In this document: piece after piece, positions 16,169 to 26,510 of the stretch
Numbering within the stretch: the stretch's first letter is position 1
Layout of the letters: every line of letters starts with the position of its first letter
From: Deltaproteobacteria bacterium
Lineage (GTDB): Bacteria; Desulfobacterota; Syntrophobacteria; Syntrophobacterales; Thermodesulforhabdaceae
Length of the DNA stretch: 64,000 bases
NCBI GenBank assembly: GCA_019309115.1
Contig: JAFDGW010000005.1
Span: 1-64,000, forward strand
Direction: 5' to 3'
Translations under genes and position numbers: made by a program
The notes under the pieces: generated by a model
What the model was told of the DNA's origin: nothing
Database searches by the model: none
Seen by the model: only the letters and a program-made list of their open reading frames with translations

Positions 16169-17065
16169 ATGGCGCTGCGTCTTTCGGGCCTTCTTATCCA
16201 ATGGATTTGCCTAATGATTGGCCTTTACGGAATCTTTCTGGGAGAAATGGAGCTGGAGTTTATTGGGTTGTCCTGCCTCGCTCTTATTTCATCGTGGCAG
16301 TATCTGAGTTGGCAGAAGCAAATCCTGGAGCTGAAAAGAGACAAAGCTACAGTTCGAGAAAGCCTCATAAGGTCTCAAAAGCTTGCCGTAATTGGTACGC
16401 TGGCCTCAGGCATCGCTCATGAAATAAACAACCCTCTCGCCGTGATTGACCAGGAGGCACAGTGGCTCGAAAGCCTTTTGGCCAGGTTTCCGGAAAAGAT
16501 CGATGAGGAGGTGCGACGGGAATTAAAGGAATCCCTTTCGGTTATCCAAAATCATGTAAAACGTTGTGCAGAGGTAACCCACCGAGTGCTTCAGATGGCA
16601 AGACGAGACCAACCATTGCTGCAGCAGGTGGAGCTTAACAGGCTTGTAGATGATGTGGTGAGAACGGTGGAGAGGGTTGTCGGAAACAAGAAGATTACTT
16701 TTGTCAGGAATTTTGATCTTTCACTTTATCCCGTGAAAACCGACCCTCCTTTAATACGGTTGATACTGGTAAATCTTCTAAACAATGCAATTCATGCCGT
16801 TGGAGACGGTGGCGAAATAGTTATCGCAACTGGCCAGAACAGTCGAGGAGCAGTCTTTTTTTCCGTATCGGACAATGGTCCGGGAATTCCCAAAGAGAAT
16901 CTGGAGAGGATATTCGAACCTCTTTTCACCACCAAAGATGAGGGTACGGGGATTGGTCTAGCACTATGCCAGGTACTGGCGGAGAGACTTGGAGGAACTA
17001 TCGAGGTGGAGAGCACTCCGGGGCGTGGGACGACGTTTACGGTCTGGCTCAGTGGAGGTGAATAA
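16169..17065 (+). CDS. Small membrane histidine kinase
   Basis: This 298-residue kinase has two hydrophobic segments in its first 45 residues with almost no extracytoplasmic loop, a short coiled linker, HisKA with [17 protein letters not shown] (His84) and a complete HATPase domain (DNGPGIP, GTGIGLALCQ). With no sensor domain it probably senses through the membrane or a partner. The ATG at 16169 is nine bases from GAGGAG; a GTG two codons earlier is too near. It begins the six-gene operon driven by the promoter at 16113. The next kinase gene starts five bases after its stop. Confidence 0.92.
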   Translation: MALRLSGLLIQWICLMIGLYGIFLGEMELEFIGLSCLALISSWQYLSWQKQILELKRDKATVRESLIRSQKLAVIGTLASGIAHEINNPLAVIDQEAQWLESLLARFPEKIDEEVRRELKESLSVIQNHVKRCAEVTHRVLQMARRDQPLLQQVELNRLVDDVVRTVERVVGNKKITFVRNFDLSLYPVKTDPPLIRLILVNLLNNAIHAVGDGGEIVIATGQNSRGAVFFSVSDNGPGIPKENLERIFEPLFTTKDEGTGIGLALCQVLAERLGGTIEVESTPGRGTTFTVWLSGGE

Positions 17066-17069
17066 GGCT

Positions 17070-19142
17070 GTGAAACCGAACCGTGATGTCACAGGCATTC
17101 CGGTAATTGTAACGATAGCTTTGCTGGGGGTTGTGGTTCTTGTAGCTCTGGGTATCTGGGCAGACAGAGCCATGCGTAGCGCTGTTATTGATCAGTTCAA
17201 TGCTCAGCAGATGATACTGGCCGATGTTGCTTGCAAATCCATAAAAGAAAAATTCGAAAGGCTCATTCAGCAGCTGGCCTCATTTGCGAAATCAGAAACT
17301 CAGGATACGCATTTCGACCTTAAATCCTGGGGAGTGAAAAGCATCCGGATAATGGATTGTGGTATCGGAAAGCTCTTTAAAAAATCCGAAGATTACCCCG
17401 AATTGGATAAGGAAATACTTGAAAAAAGCTGTAAGCTCCATGAGCCTACCTGGTTTGATACCGACAACGATAACGTGCAGAAGCCATTAGGACTGCTTGT
17501 GGTACCGACTAAGGAAAACTCCCAAGTTTTGACCTTTGTGGATATCTATCTCTTTCTCAAACCCATCCTTCAAGAGATTAGCTCCGGGAAAACAGGCTAT
17601 GCCTGGCTAATAGACCAGCACGGTCGCTTTGTTTACCATCCCATGGACGCCTTTGTCGGACAGAATGCCTTTGTTATACGCGAAAAGGTTGCCCCAGGTC
17701 TTCCTTATAAATCCATCTACCATATTCAGAATGCCATGATACGTGGTGAAAGAGGAATGGGGAGATACTGGTCTGCATGGCATCGCGACTGGGTTGGACC
17801 CGTCGAAAAACTAATAGCTTACACTCCCGTAAAGCCCGCCTCGCCTCAAGGGGTTTTCTGGTCGCTCGCCGTGGTTGCCCCCATCTGGGAAGTTGAGGGG
17901 GCCGTGAGATCGGTGGGAAGAAAACTTTTTGCCTTTTATGCCTTCGTTTTTCTTCTTCTGGTCGGGGGCGGAATTTTTATCACCTATAGAGAACGAAAAT
18001 GGGCGGATAATTTGGAGAAACTTGTCGAAGAGCGGACCCGGGAACTGCGGCAGTCGGAAGATCGCTATCGTTCCCTGGTAGAAAGTGCGGAAGATTTTAT
18101 ATTTACGGTAACCCAAGATGGTATGATCGGATCAATAAACAGCTTTATGGCCCGCTTCTTCGGTATTTCACCTTCAGATGCTAACAATAAGCCCGTCTAT
18201 AGCCTCTTTCCCCCCGATGCTGCCTCAAGACTCATGGAAATGGTGGATTACACGCTGACCAATGGAAGAAGTTGCCGCAAGGAGATCGAGGTTGCCCTTA
18301 AACCCACCGAAAATCCAATGTTTCTATCCGTAACAATATGCCCCTTCGGTTTTGAAGCTCACCATCAAAGTGTTGCTCTGTGCATAGCCCGGGACCTCAC
18401 AGAATACAGAAAACTGGAACGTCAGCTCATAAACGCCGAAAAACTGGCCTCTCTCGGCACCCTTGCTGCCGGTGTTGCCCACGAAATAAACAATCCCCTC
18501 GGTGTAATCCTCGGATTCTGTGATTTGCTCAAAGAAAAATTCCCTCCCGGCTCCGAAGAATATGAAGACCTGCTTATCATCGAAAAACAAGGTAGCCTCT
18601 GCAAAGGGGTAGTGGAAAACCTGCTCAGCTTTGCCCGTAAAAAGGGAGCAGAAAACGGTGGGGTTGATGTAAATGCCTGCATAATCGAACTACTTCGCCT
18701 GGTAGGCCATTCTCTAGAACTGGATAATATACAGGTTGTTACCGACCTACGGGAAAACCTTCCCCCCATTGATGCCGACCAGGGCGAGCTCCAGCAAGTA
18801 TTCCTGAATCTCATTACCAATGCCCGCGCCGCCATGAAGAAGGGAGGAACCCTATCGATAAGAACCTTTTCAGACCACAGCAAGGCTCAGGTGATTGTGG
18901 AGGTTGCCGATACGGGAGAAGGTATACCCGAAGAGCATATGGACAGAATATTTGAACCATTTTTCACGACAAAGCCTGAGGGGGAAGGCACCGGTTTGGG
19001 GCTCTTTGTAACCTACGGAATTGTGACCAAATATGGAGGAGCAATCACCTGTGAAAGCCCAATCAACAGATCGGAGGCCGGGAAAGGAGGCACCCTGTTT
19101 CGCATCACACTCCCGGCAGTGATTCAGAAGGAGGAATCATGA
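17070..19142 (+). CDS. Cache-PAS sensor histidine kinase
   Basis: The 690-residue protein has a membrane segment at about 12-30, a periplasmic Cache-like sensor ([16 protein letters not shown]), a second segment near 285-310, a PAS domain (about 335-450), HisKA with [14 protein letters not shown] (His471) and HATPase ([18 protein letters not shown]). No ATG fits: the GTG at 17070, nine bases after GGAGG, is the likely start, and the GTG at 17058 is an alternative. It overlaps the following sigma-54 regulator by four bases (ATGA), so the two form the operon's cognate pair. Confidence 0.92.
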   Translation: MKPNRDVTGIPVIVTIALLGVVVLVALGIWADRAMRSAVIDQFNAQQMILADVACKSIKEKFERLIQQLASFAKSETQDTHFDLKSWGVKSIRIMDCGIGKLFKKSEDYPELDKEILEKSCKLHEPTWFDTDNDNVQKPLGLLVVPTKENSQVLTFVDIYLFLKPILQEISSGKTGYAWLIDQHGRFVYHPMDAFVGQNAFVIREKVAPGLPYKSIYHIQNAMIRGERGMGRYWSAWHRDWVGPVEKLIAYTPVKPASPQGVFWSLAVVAPIWEVEGAVRSVGRKLFAFYAFVFLLLVGGGIFITYRERKWADNLEKLVEERTRELRQSEDRYRSLVESAEDFIFTVTQDGMIGSINSFMARFFGISPSDANNKPVYSLFPPDAASRLMEMVDYTLTNGRSCRKEIEVALKPTENPMFLSVTICPFGFEAHHQSVALCIARDLTEYRKLERQLINAEKLASLGTLAAGVAHEINNPLGVILGFCDLLKEKFPPGSEEYEDLLIIEKQGSLCKGVVENLLSFARKKGAENGGVDVNACIIELLRLVGHSLELDNIQVVTDLRENLPPIDADQGELQQVFLNLITNARAAMKKGGTLSIRTFSDHSKAQVIVEVADTGEGIPEEHMDRIFEPFFTTKPEGEGTGLGLFVTYGIVTKYGGAITCESPINRSEAGKGGTLFRITLPAVIQKEES

Positions 19143-20599
19143 GCAATGAGACTATTCTTATTGTAGATGATGAACCCGATATGCTGCGACTTCTAGAACG
19201 GATTCTCACAACCAGAGGAGGCTACCGGGTAATTAAAGACTCAGATCCTTATTCCGCACTGGAGACACTCAAAAAAACAAAGGTTAATGCCATTGTGGTT
19301 GACCTGAAGATGCCCGGGATGAACGGAATACAGTTCATCCAGGAAGCAAAGACTATACAGCCCGATGTGGAAGCTCTGGTAATTACGGCCTACGGCACCA
19401 TAGAATCAGCAGTTGAAGCGGTCAAAAAGGGGGCTTTTGACTATATTACTAAGCCGTTCAAAAAGGAAAGGCTTCTGATTGCTCTATCCAGAGCTCTGGA
19501 GTGGCGACGGATCCTTGCCGAAAACCGTAGCCTTAAAGAGGTTATCGGGGAACAGGAGGAGCACCTTGGAATAATAGGGAACAGCGAAGCCATATGTCGG
19601 GTACGACGACTGATTGCTCAGGTGGCGCCCACAGGCGCAACCGTTTTGATCACAGGTTCCAGCGGCACTGGCAAAGAGCTTGTTGCCCAGGCAATACATC
19701 GCTTGAGCCCAAGACGAAACAAAAGATTCATAAGCATAAATTGTGCTGCCATTCCCGAATCCGTCCTTGAAAGCGAGCTTTTCGGTTACGTTCGTGGAGC
19801 CTTTACAGGCGCGTGGAAGGACCGAAGAGGGCTCATTGAAGAGGCTCAGGGAGGGACCCTATTCCTTGACGAAATAGGCGATATGCCCATGGCCGTTCAG
19901 GCCAAACTGCTGAGGCTTCTCGACCAGGGCGAATACAGACCTCTTGGAAGCAACGAACTGAAAAAATCAGACGTGAGAATCATAGCAGCAACGAATAAAA
20001 ACCTGGATGAAGCTGTGGCCCATAAGACCTTTCGGGAAGACCTTTATTATCGTCTAAAGGTCTTCCACATTCATGTTCCGGATCTCGATGAACATAAAGA
20101 AGACATACCTGTTTTATCCCAATTTTTCTTGAAAAAGTATGCCAACATTCACGGGAAAACCGTAAAATCTATATCTCCAGAAGCACTCAGGCTGCTCCTT
20201 TCCCGAACATGGCCGGGAAACGTTAGAGAGCTGGCTCATGCAATTGAGCGGGCGGTTATTATGTCACCAGGTGTGGTATTGGAGACGAAGGACTTTTTCC
20301 CTGAGCAGGGGCTCCAAAAACCAGACAGTGATACACCACCTAAAGAGCCCATCTTGGATCAACCCGACACAAAGGAGCTTTCATTTATACTCTCTCTGCC
20401 TTTTAAAGATGCCAAAAACCACATAATTCGATGGTTCCATAAAATTTACATAACGTCACTACTCAAAAGATGCAGCGGTAATGTTTCTCAGGCAGCGGAG
20501 ATTGCCGGCATACAACGGCAATATCTTCATCAAATTATGAAGGAAGAAGGAATTCAGGCGCATACATTCCGTTCACGGGATGCAAGCGATATGGATTGA
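19139..20599 (+). CDS. Sigma-54-dependent response regulator (NtrC family)
   Basis: The 486-residue regulator has a receiver (VDDE; Asp in AIVVDLKMPGMNG; Lys in ITKPFK), an AAA+ domain (Walker A GSSGTGKE, GAFTGA loop, FLDEIGDMP) and a C-terminal Fis-like helix-turn-helix (GNVSQAAEIAGIQRQYLHQIMK). Its start overlaps the stop of the Cache-PAS kinase. It sits in the operon headed by the sigma-54 promoter at 16113, so it may activate its own operon and the divergent one through the repeat at 16033-16050. That link is inference from position. Confidence 0.95.
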   Translation: MSNETILIVDDEPDMLRLLERILTTRGGYRVIKDSDPYSALETLKKTKVNAIVVDLKMPGMNGIQFIQEAKTIQPDVEALVITAYGTIESAVEAVKKGAFDYITKPFKKERLLIALSRALEWRRILAENRSLKEVIGEQEEHLGIIGNSEAICRVRRLIAQVAPTGATVLITGSSGTGKELVAQAIHRLSPRRNKRFISINCAAIPESVLESELFGYVRGAFTGAWKDRRGLIEEAQGGTLFLDEIGDMPMAVQAKLLRLLDQGEYRPLGSNELKKSDVRIIAATNKNLDEAVAHKTFREDLYYRLKVFHIHVPDLDEHKEDIPVLSQFFLKKYANIHGKTVKSISPEALRLLLSRTWPGNVRELAHAIERAVIMSPGVVLETKDFFPEQGLQKPDSDTPPKEPILDQPDTKELSFILSLPFKDAKNHIIRWFHKIYITSLLKRCSGNVSQAAEIAGIQRQYLHQIMKEEGIQAHTFRSRDASDMD

Positions 20600-20601
20600 T
20601 T

Positions 20602-22263
20602 ATGGAAAGACGATATATATCATTGCAGGTAAGGATCATTTGTGCGATTTTGTTTTTTTCAGTTGTACCCCTTGTCATTTTGGGAACCTCCATATACTAC
20701 GAATTTTACCGATCTTACACCCGGCAGGTAACTGATTACCTCCGTTCTATCCTAGAAGATCGAAAACATGCTCTGGATCTTTTCTTCCAGGAAAGAATTG
20801 CCCAGCTCACCACCGTTGCCTATACCCACTCCCTTGAGCAACTAAGAAATGAAGAATATTTAGAATACATCTTCAGGCTCATGCAGGGTAAGTCGCAATT
20901 TTACATCGATCTGGGAGTGATTGATCAAAATGGAAACCACTTGGCCTACTGTGGGCCCTACAAGCTCAGAGGGGTTAACTACTCTAAGGCTCTATGGTTT
21001 CGTGAAGTCATGAGGCGAGGGATATACATAAGCGACGTCTTTATGGGTTTCAGACAGTACCCGCATTTTATAGTGGCGGTAAGCAGGCATGAAAAAGGAA
21101 GCTGGTGGATTTTAAGGGCTACCATAAACACGGACTTTTTCGAATCTCTGATCAAAACTGCTCAAATCGGCCGCGGTGGAGACGCCTTTCTCTTGAACGA
21201 GGCCGGGGTTTATCAAACCACCCCGCGCTTTCAGGGAAAGCTTCTCGATGCCATTCCAGGCTTTCGGTGGCCTCATTTTCGTGGAACTCGTGTTGCGGAA
21301 ATGAACTTTCGTGGCAGAACCTCTCTGGTGGGCACAACCTGGCTGAAAACCGTCCCCTGGCTGCTGGTCATAGCAACTGATCTTTCCGAAGAGCTGAAAC
21401 CGCTTCATCAAGCTGGAAGGCTCAGCCTCGTTATCGGCATTGGAGGTGTTCTTTTAGTTTTCCTAGGAGCCTTCACAGTATCACGCATAATGATAAATCA
21501 GCTCATAGCAGCCGAAAGAGAAAAAGAAGCCCTCGATGCAAGCCTTCTCCAGTCAAGCAAGATGATGGCCCTCGGCCGCCTCGCTGCGGGCATTGCACAT
21601 GAGATCAACAATCCACTTTCGGTAATAAAGGAGAAGGCTGGGTGGTTGAAAGATCTGCTAGAAGAAGAGGACATCGCTTTGAGCAGAAACTTCCAGGAGT
21701 TCGCCGAAGCCGTGGAAAAGATTGAATACCACGTGGACAGAGCCAGAACCGTAACGCACAGGCTACTGGGATTTGCAAGGCGCATGGAACCTTTCCAAGA
21801 ATCGGTGGATGTTAACAAGATTCTGGAAGAATCCTTGAGCTTTATAGAAAACGAGGCCTTGCATAGAAATATCAAAATTCTGCGCTCATTCGATCCGAAG
21901 ATGCCTTTTATCACAACCGATCCCTCTCAGCTCCAGCAGGTCTTCCTCAACCTCCTGAATAACGCATTGGACGCTGTAGACAGAAATGGCACCATATGGG
22001 TTGACACTTATTATAACCACCTGCGCGAAGAAGTAGTAATTCAGATCAGCGACAGTGGTCCGGGTATCCCGGAAAGCATCATAGACAGGATTTTTGACCC
22101 CTTCGTAACCACTAAAGCCTTGGGTAAGGGAACAGGGCTTGGGCTCTCTATAACTTATTCAATTGTTCAAAAATTAGGAGGATGGATAACTGCGGAGAAT
22201 TCGCGTGAAGAGGATAAAGGAGCAGTGTTTACGGTTGTTCTGCCTGCCAAGGCGCGCCTTTAG
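20602..22263 (+). CDS. Cache-domain sensor histidine kinase
   Basis: The 553-residue protein has an N-terminal membrane segment (about 10-32), a Cache sensor ([39 protein letters not shown]), a second membrane segment near 275-297, HisKA with [17 protein letters not shown] (His333) and HATPase ([18 protein letters not shown]). It is clearly a paralogue of the kinases at 13769 and 33080. The ATG at 20602 follows directly on the stop of the regulator gene with no clear ribosome site, suggesting translational coupling; a TTG at 20596 is an alternative. Confidence 0.93.
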   Translation: MERRYISLQVRIICAILFFSVVPLVILGTSIYYEFYRSYTRQVTDYLRSILEDRKHALDLFFQERIAQLTTVAYTHSLEQLRNEEYLEYIFRLMQGKSQFYIDLGVIDQNGNHLAYCGPYKLRGVNYSKALWFREVMRRGIYISDVFMGFRQYPHFIVAVSRHEKGSWWILRATINTDFFESLIKTAQIGRGGDAFLLNEAGVYQTTPRFQGKLLDAIPGFRWPHFRGTRVAEMNFRGRTSLVGTTWLKTVPWLLVIATDLSEELKPLHQAGRLSLVIGIGGVLLVFLGAFTVSRIMINQLIAAEREKEALDASLLQSSKMMALGRLAAGIAHEINNPLSVIKEKAGWLKDLLEEEDIALSRNFQEFAEAVEKIEYHVDRARTVTHRLLGFARRMEPFQESVDVNKILEESLSFIENEALHRNIKILRSFDPKMPFITTDPSQLQQVFLNLLNNALDAVDRNGTIWVDTYYNHLREEVVIQISDSGPGIPESIIDRIFDPFVTTKALGKGTGLGLSITYSIVQKLGGWITAENSREEDKGAVFTVVLPAKARL

Positions 22264-22284
22264 GGAAAGCAAAAGAGGTGATCT

Positions 22285-22680
22285 ATGGATAAAATAGAAT
22301 GCCGGGTGTTGGTTATAGATGACGAGCAGGATTTTGTGGAAACCCTTGTAAGACGCCTTGAGAGGCGTGGGTTTAAGGCCTATGGAGCGTTGCGGGGAAG
22401 AGAAGGGCTTGATTTGCTGGAAAGGCATGAAATTGACGTTGTGGTTCTGGACATTCGCATGCCTGAGATGGACGGCCTTGAGGTCCTTGAGACCATCAAG
22501 AGACGATGGCCTTTCGTGGAGGTTATTCTTCTAACTGGACATGGCTCTCTTGAATCCAGCCTGAAGGGACTGGAGCTCGGCGCCTATGATTACATGCTCA
22601 AACCGGCAGATCTTGCCGATCTGATCAGGAAGATCAAAGAAGCCCATGAAAGGAAGCTTCTTAGAAGGGAGCAAGGGTGA
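22285..22680 (+). CDS. Stand-alone response regulator receiver
   Basis: The 131-residue protein is a receiver with intact site residues (IDDE; Asp in VVVLDIRMPEMDG; Thr in LLTGHG; Lys in MLKPAD). It lacks an output domain. It follows the Cache kinase by 21 bases and overlaps the PEP-synthase-like gene by four bases. A receiver translated together with a PEP-synthase-like protein suggests that one may control the other. Confidence 0.9.
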   Translation: MDKIECRVLVIDDEQDFVETLVRRLERRGFKAYGALRGREGLDLLERHEIDVVVLDIRMPEMDGLEVLETIKRRWPFVEVILLTGHGSLESSLKGLELGAYDYMLKPADLADLIRKIKEAHERKLLRREQG

Positions 22681-25286
22681 GGCGCTTCGGAATGGGCATG
22701 TTCAAGTACTTTTCCCGGAAAAGGCACAGGGATCGAGCGATCCTGAGAGAGAAAATCAGGCGGAGGCTTCGCGAAAAATATTCCAACTTTTTGGAATTAC
22801 TCAGCTCCAACGTGGAACTTGCAGACATCATCTCCGATATATCCGAAACACTACGAAGCCAAAAGCTCTTTGGAATGTCCTATGTACGATCCAGAGCAAC
22901 TCTAGCTATGTCGCACGCCTTTAGAATGATAAGAGCCCTTAACGAGATGTCCGACAACCGCTATATTGAACTCTATGATGTTTTCGAAACAATAAAAAAT
23001 GCCATAGAAAAGGTAATTACCCTGCGCCCCTTCTCGCTCCCCGAGACCTTGGTTTTTCCACTCTCCCATGTGGACCTAACCATGGACGATTGGGTAGGTG
23101 GTAAGAGCGCCCATTTGGGTGAAATAGCATCAAGATTGAAACTCCCAATTCCGGACGGATTTGCCGTAAGCATAAGGGCATTCCATATCTTTTTTGAAAA
23201 AAACGACCTGAAGGCGGAAATCTCAAGACTGAAGCAGTTGACCAATTTCAACGATTTGTCCGCCCTACAGAGTCTAAGCGAACAGATCCAGGCACTTATC
23301 ATGAGATCTGCTGTACCCGATGAGGTGGCAAATGCCCTCCTGGCCGCCTTCGACGAGATGGCTCGAGCTAAAAAAGTTCAAAGCTTCACGGTAGCCGTAA
23401 GGAGTAGCGCCATTGGTGAGGATTCGGAAGTCAGCTTTGCAGGTCAATATGTTTCCCTCTTGAACATCCCTCGGGAAAAGATTGTGGACGCCTACAAGAT
23501 CGTTGTTGCAAGTCTCTACACCCCTCGGGCTCTGGCATACAGGTTTTATAAAGGCATTCCCGATGAAGACGTGGCCATGGGAGTGCTGTGTCTCGAGATG
23601 ATTGACTCTGTGGCCTCTGGTGTCCTTTATACCCAAGATCCCACAAACCCTGCATCTGACCGGATTATCATTTCTGCCGTGTGGGGACTGGGGCCGTACG
23701 CCGTTGAAGGACGGATACAGCCCGATAGATACATTGTAACCCGCACAGCGCCCTTGACCATTGCTAAAACACTTGTATCGGAAAAGCCTGTACAGCTTGT
23801 AAGAAACCCGGCCGGAGGGCTCGCCGAACTGCCGGTCTGTGCCGAAAAGATCAAGGCCTCATGCCTTAACCCAGATCAAATAATAACCCTTGCGGAATAT
23901 GGCCTTCACCTTGAATCTCATTTTGGCTGCCCTCAGGATGTGGAATGGGCTCTCGGGCCGGACGGTCGGCTCCTGATCCTCCAGAGTAGGCCATTACAGT
24001 CTTTGAATATTGACAGAGACGATGTTATCGAGACACCGGAGCTTCAGGGTCTGGAGCCTGTTGCTTTGGGAGGCGAAACGGCTTGTCCTGGAACAGGAGC
24101 CGGTAGGGCTTTTATAATTGAGAGCGAGGATGACCTCGGAAAGTTTCCCGAAGGAAGTGTACTCATCGCTAGACACTCATCCCCACAGTTTGCTGTCCTG
24201 ATGAACAAAGCCTCGGCCATTGTATGTGAGTACGGTTCCGTAACAGGCCATATGGCATCGATAGCACGAGAATTCGGAATACCCACAATTCTAGGTGTGC
24301 CGGGCATCACAGAAAAGCTGGAAAATGGAATGGAGGTAACCGTTGATGCTACGAAAAAAAAGATCTTTCCGGGAATAGTGAAGGAAATTTTACAGAAAAA
24401 GAAGCGCCCCATAATTACCACTTCCGAGTCCCCGGTGTACAATGTCCTTTCCAGAGTCAGCAAATTCATACTACCACTAAACCTTATAAATCCACGGGAT
24501 GCATCATTTTCTACTGAAAATTGCCGCACCATTCACGACATAATGAGGTTTGTGCACGAAAAATCCTACGAAGAAATGTTCACTCTGGGTGACACGCTCT
24601 CCAAGGAAGTTCGCTTTGCACTCCATGTCAGGGCACCCCTTCCGATAGATCTTTACATCATAGACCTGGGAGGAGGACTCACCAAAGAAGACCTTTTTCT
24701 TGAAAGAGACTTTGTAGAAATTGATGAAATTGTCAATCCCCCACTGCGGGCAATCCTTGCCGGAATGACTGATGAGAGGGTAAGGCAGACGGAGCCGAGA
24801 CCCGTTGACTTCAGAGGTTTTCTCTCCGTTATGACCGAGCAGATGCTCTCGCCTCCTAAACTCGGTGCAGAACGTTTCGGCGACCGAAGTTACGCAATGA
24901 TCTCCGACAAATATCTGAACTTTAGCTCACGGGTTGGATACCATTACAGCCTGCTGGATGCATATTGCGGTAGAACTGTACACAAAAACTATGTGACTTT
25001 TTCCTTCATGGGCGGAGCAGCCGACGATGTAAGGCGCCATCGGCGGGCAAGGTGCATCGGGATTATTTTAAAAGAGCTGGGCTTCTTGGTGAACATAAAA
25101 GGCGATCAGGTGGTGGGACGGATTGTAAAGTACGAAGCCTCTTACCTTTTGGAGTGTCTAAGGCAAATAGGATTAATGCTTGAGTACACACGGCAAATGG
25201 ACATGCTTATGTCAACGGACAAATCGGCCGAATTCTTCGCCCGCAGATTTCTCAAACAAGATTACCGACTCGACGATATCAGTTGA
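22677..25286 (+). CDS. PEP-synthase-like protein, second paralogue
   Basis: The 869-residue protein repeats the architecture of the gene at 8185: a helical N-terminal region of about 120 residues, an ATP-grasp domain (VRSSAIGEDSEVSFAGQY; VEWALGPDGRLLILQSRPLQ), the phospho-His domain (SVTGHMASIAREF, His525) and the same unusual C-terminal domain (HDIMRFVHEK, IDLGGG, NYVTFSFMGGAAD). The standard PEP/pyruvate barrel is not apparent. I start it at the GTG at 22677, inside the receiver stop (GTGA) and a few bases after GGAG; ATGs at 22692 and 22698 are alternatives. It ends the operon and converges on the Usp gene with 21 bases between. Confidence 0.84.
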   Translation: MRRFGMGMFKYFSRKRHRDRAILREKIRRRLREKYSNFLELLSSNVELADIISDISETLRSQKLFGMSYVRSRATLAMSHAFRMIRALNEMSDNRYIELYDVFETIKNAIEKVITLRPFSLPETLVFPLSHVDLTMDDWVGGKSAHLGEIASRLKLPIPDGFAVSIRAFHIFFEKNDLKAEISRLKQLTNFNDLSALQSLSEQIQALIMRSAVPDEVANALLAAFDEMARAKKVQSFTVAVRSSAIGEDSEVSFAGQYVSLLNIPREKIVDAYKIVVASLYTPRALAYRFYKGIPDEDVAMGVLCLEMIDSVASGVLYTQDPTNPASDRIIISAVWGLGPYAVEGRIQPDRYIVTRTAPLTIAKTLVSEKPVQLVRNPAGGLAELPVCAEKIKASCLNPDQIITLAEYGLHLESHFGCPQDVEWALGPDGRLLILQSRPLQSLNIDRDDVIETPELQGLEPVALGGETACPGTGAGRAFIIESEDDLGKFPEGSVLIARHSSPQFAVLMNKASAIVCEYGSVTGHMASIAREFGIPTILGVPGITEKLENGMEVTVDATKKKIFPGIVKEILQKKKRPIITTSESPVYNVLSRVSKFILPLNLINPRDASFSTENCRTIHDIMRFVHEKSYEEMFTLGDTLSKEVRFALHVRAPLPIDLYIIDLGGGLTKEDLFLERDFVEIDEIVNPPLRAILAGMTDERVRQTEPRPVDFRGFLSVMTEQMLSPPKLGAERFGDRSYAMISDKYLNFSSRVGYHYSLLDAYCGRTVHKNYVTFSFMGGAADDVRRHRRARCIGIILKELGFLVNIKGDQVVGRIVKYEASYLLECLRQIGLMLEYTRQMDMLMSTDKSAEFFARRFLKQDYRLDDIS

Positions 25287-25307
25287 TTAATGAACTTCCG
25301 AGGATAA

Positions 25308-26144
25308 CTACCTCCCGACCCAGAGACAAAACCCGCTCAAATGATCCATCATAGACTCAAAACAAGATCCTCGAAACCACCCCTTCTTATCTCCTCGCCC
25401 CCTTCTTCCCATAGCAACAACTCCCAACCTTTCTCGCTTGAGCTTTTGCAAAGTAACCGCTCCAGGTTTTCCCCCTGCAACTATGTCTACAGAAATTCTC
25501 TCAGCAGGAATGCCGTTTTCGCGAAGTATAGCCACAGCCTTTTCCACCACCATAGCTCCTTCACTCTCTCCTCCCTTTGACTCAACAACGTGAAGCACAA
25601 CCACCTCATGAGAGGACTCCTCACTGAGTATGAAACCCACATGATCAGCAACAGAGAAGCTGGCATCGGAACCGTCCACACACAAAAGACAACCGCGGCG
25701 GTCCTTTTCAAATTCCCTGCATATCCACAGAGGAAATGATACAGGCTGGTTAAGAATCTCACGGCTTACACTGTAGGAAAAAAGCTTTTCAAAGACAGTA
25801 TAACCCCTTCGACCAAGAACCACCGCATCGTACAAGCCATGATGCCCCTCTCGGATGATATCCTTAACCGTGCCGAATTTGCGTGTTGTAATCTTGAACT
25901 CTATGTTTTCCTTCTTAAAACCGTTCCGTATAAGGATGTCCTCAGCCGTGGCAAGGGCTTCTTTCAATCGAGCAAGCACCTCATTCTCTCCCTGACTCCC
26001 TCTCTTTACGGACACAGTCTCAGGCGGGGCAACATAGAAAAGGGTTACCTTCATTCTATCCACCCTTCTGAAAAATCCGGCAACAAACCTTACCCCATAA
26101 AGATAGCTCGGATTATCACTTACTGTAATCAAAGCATGTCTCAT
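25308..26144 (-). CDS. Tandem universal stress protein
   Basis: This 278-residue protein has two UspA domains. The second keeps the full nucleotide signature (GRRGRGDKKGWFRGS); in the first the final Gly-Ser is changed (GRRGYTVFEKLFSYS), so probably only the C-terminal half binds nucleotide. That is the reverse of the Usp at 3166, whose first half is canonical. The ATG at 26144 overlaps the receiver stop upstream; a GTG one codon earlier is possible. It is the last gene of the chemoreceptor operon, which shares an operator-like half-site with the Usp operon at 3166-15911. Confidence 0.88.
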   Translation of the reverse strand: MRHALITVSDNPSYLYGVRFVAGFFRRVDRMKVTLFYVAPPETVSVKRGSQGENEVLARLKEALATAEDILIRNGFKKENIEFKITTRKFGTVKDIIREGHHGLYDAVVLGRRGYTVFEKLFSYSVSREILNQPVSFPLWICREFEKDRRGCLLCVDGSDASFSVADHVGFILSEESSHEVVVLHVVESKGGESEGAMVVEKAVAILRENGIPAERISVDIVAGGKPGAVTLQKLKRERLGVVAMGRRGRGDKKGWFRGSCFESMMDHLSGFCLWVGR

Positions 26145-26146
26145 CA

Positions 26147-26503
26147 CTAGTTGCCCCCTCTATCTATAAGGGTCAAAACATCAGATACTGAAAAGGGTCT
26201 GTTGATTACATGCACGCATCCTTCCTTCGGCAAACGATTCACCAGCTTTCCCCTTGAATAGCCCGTCATCAAAACAACCCTTATATCGCTTTTCTGCGCT
26301 AGAACCCGTTCTATTAGCTCACATCCGTCTATCTGTCCTGGAAGCCCCAAATCCGTGATGACAATGTTAACACGACCACCAATTTCTTGAACAACCTTCA
26401 AAGTTTCCTCCTCGCTTTCTGCACCATGCACGACGAAACCTTTTTTTACAAGGAATTCCGATAGCATTTTCCGAAGCGGTGTTTCGTCTTCTACCAGTAA
26501 TAT
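26147..26503 (-). CDS. Receiver domain protein with no normal start codon
   Basis: The frame encodes a complete receiver: ILLVEDE, phospho-Asp in IVITDLGLPGQIDG, Thr in LMTGY, and the helix-5 region with INRPFS, where Arg-Pro replaces the usual Lys-Pro. The first ATG, at 26467, would delete strand 1 and the acidic pair. Upstream the frame is open only as far as a stop just before 26517 and has no ATG, GTG or TTG. An ATA at 26503, five bases after AAGG, is my tentative start. Alternatively a +1 shift at the chemoreceptor stop codon would fuse the receiver to the chemoreceptor. The missing Lys makes normal phospho-signalling uncertain. Confidence 0.7.
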   Translation of the reverse strand: MLLVEDETPLRKMLSEFLVKKGFVVHGAESEEETLKVVQEIGGRVNIVITDLGLPGQIDGCELIERVLAQKSDIRVVLMTGYSRGKLVNRLPKEGCVHVINRPFSVSDVLTLIDRGGN

Positions 26504-26510
26504 ACAGGCC

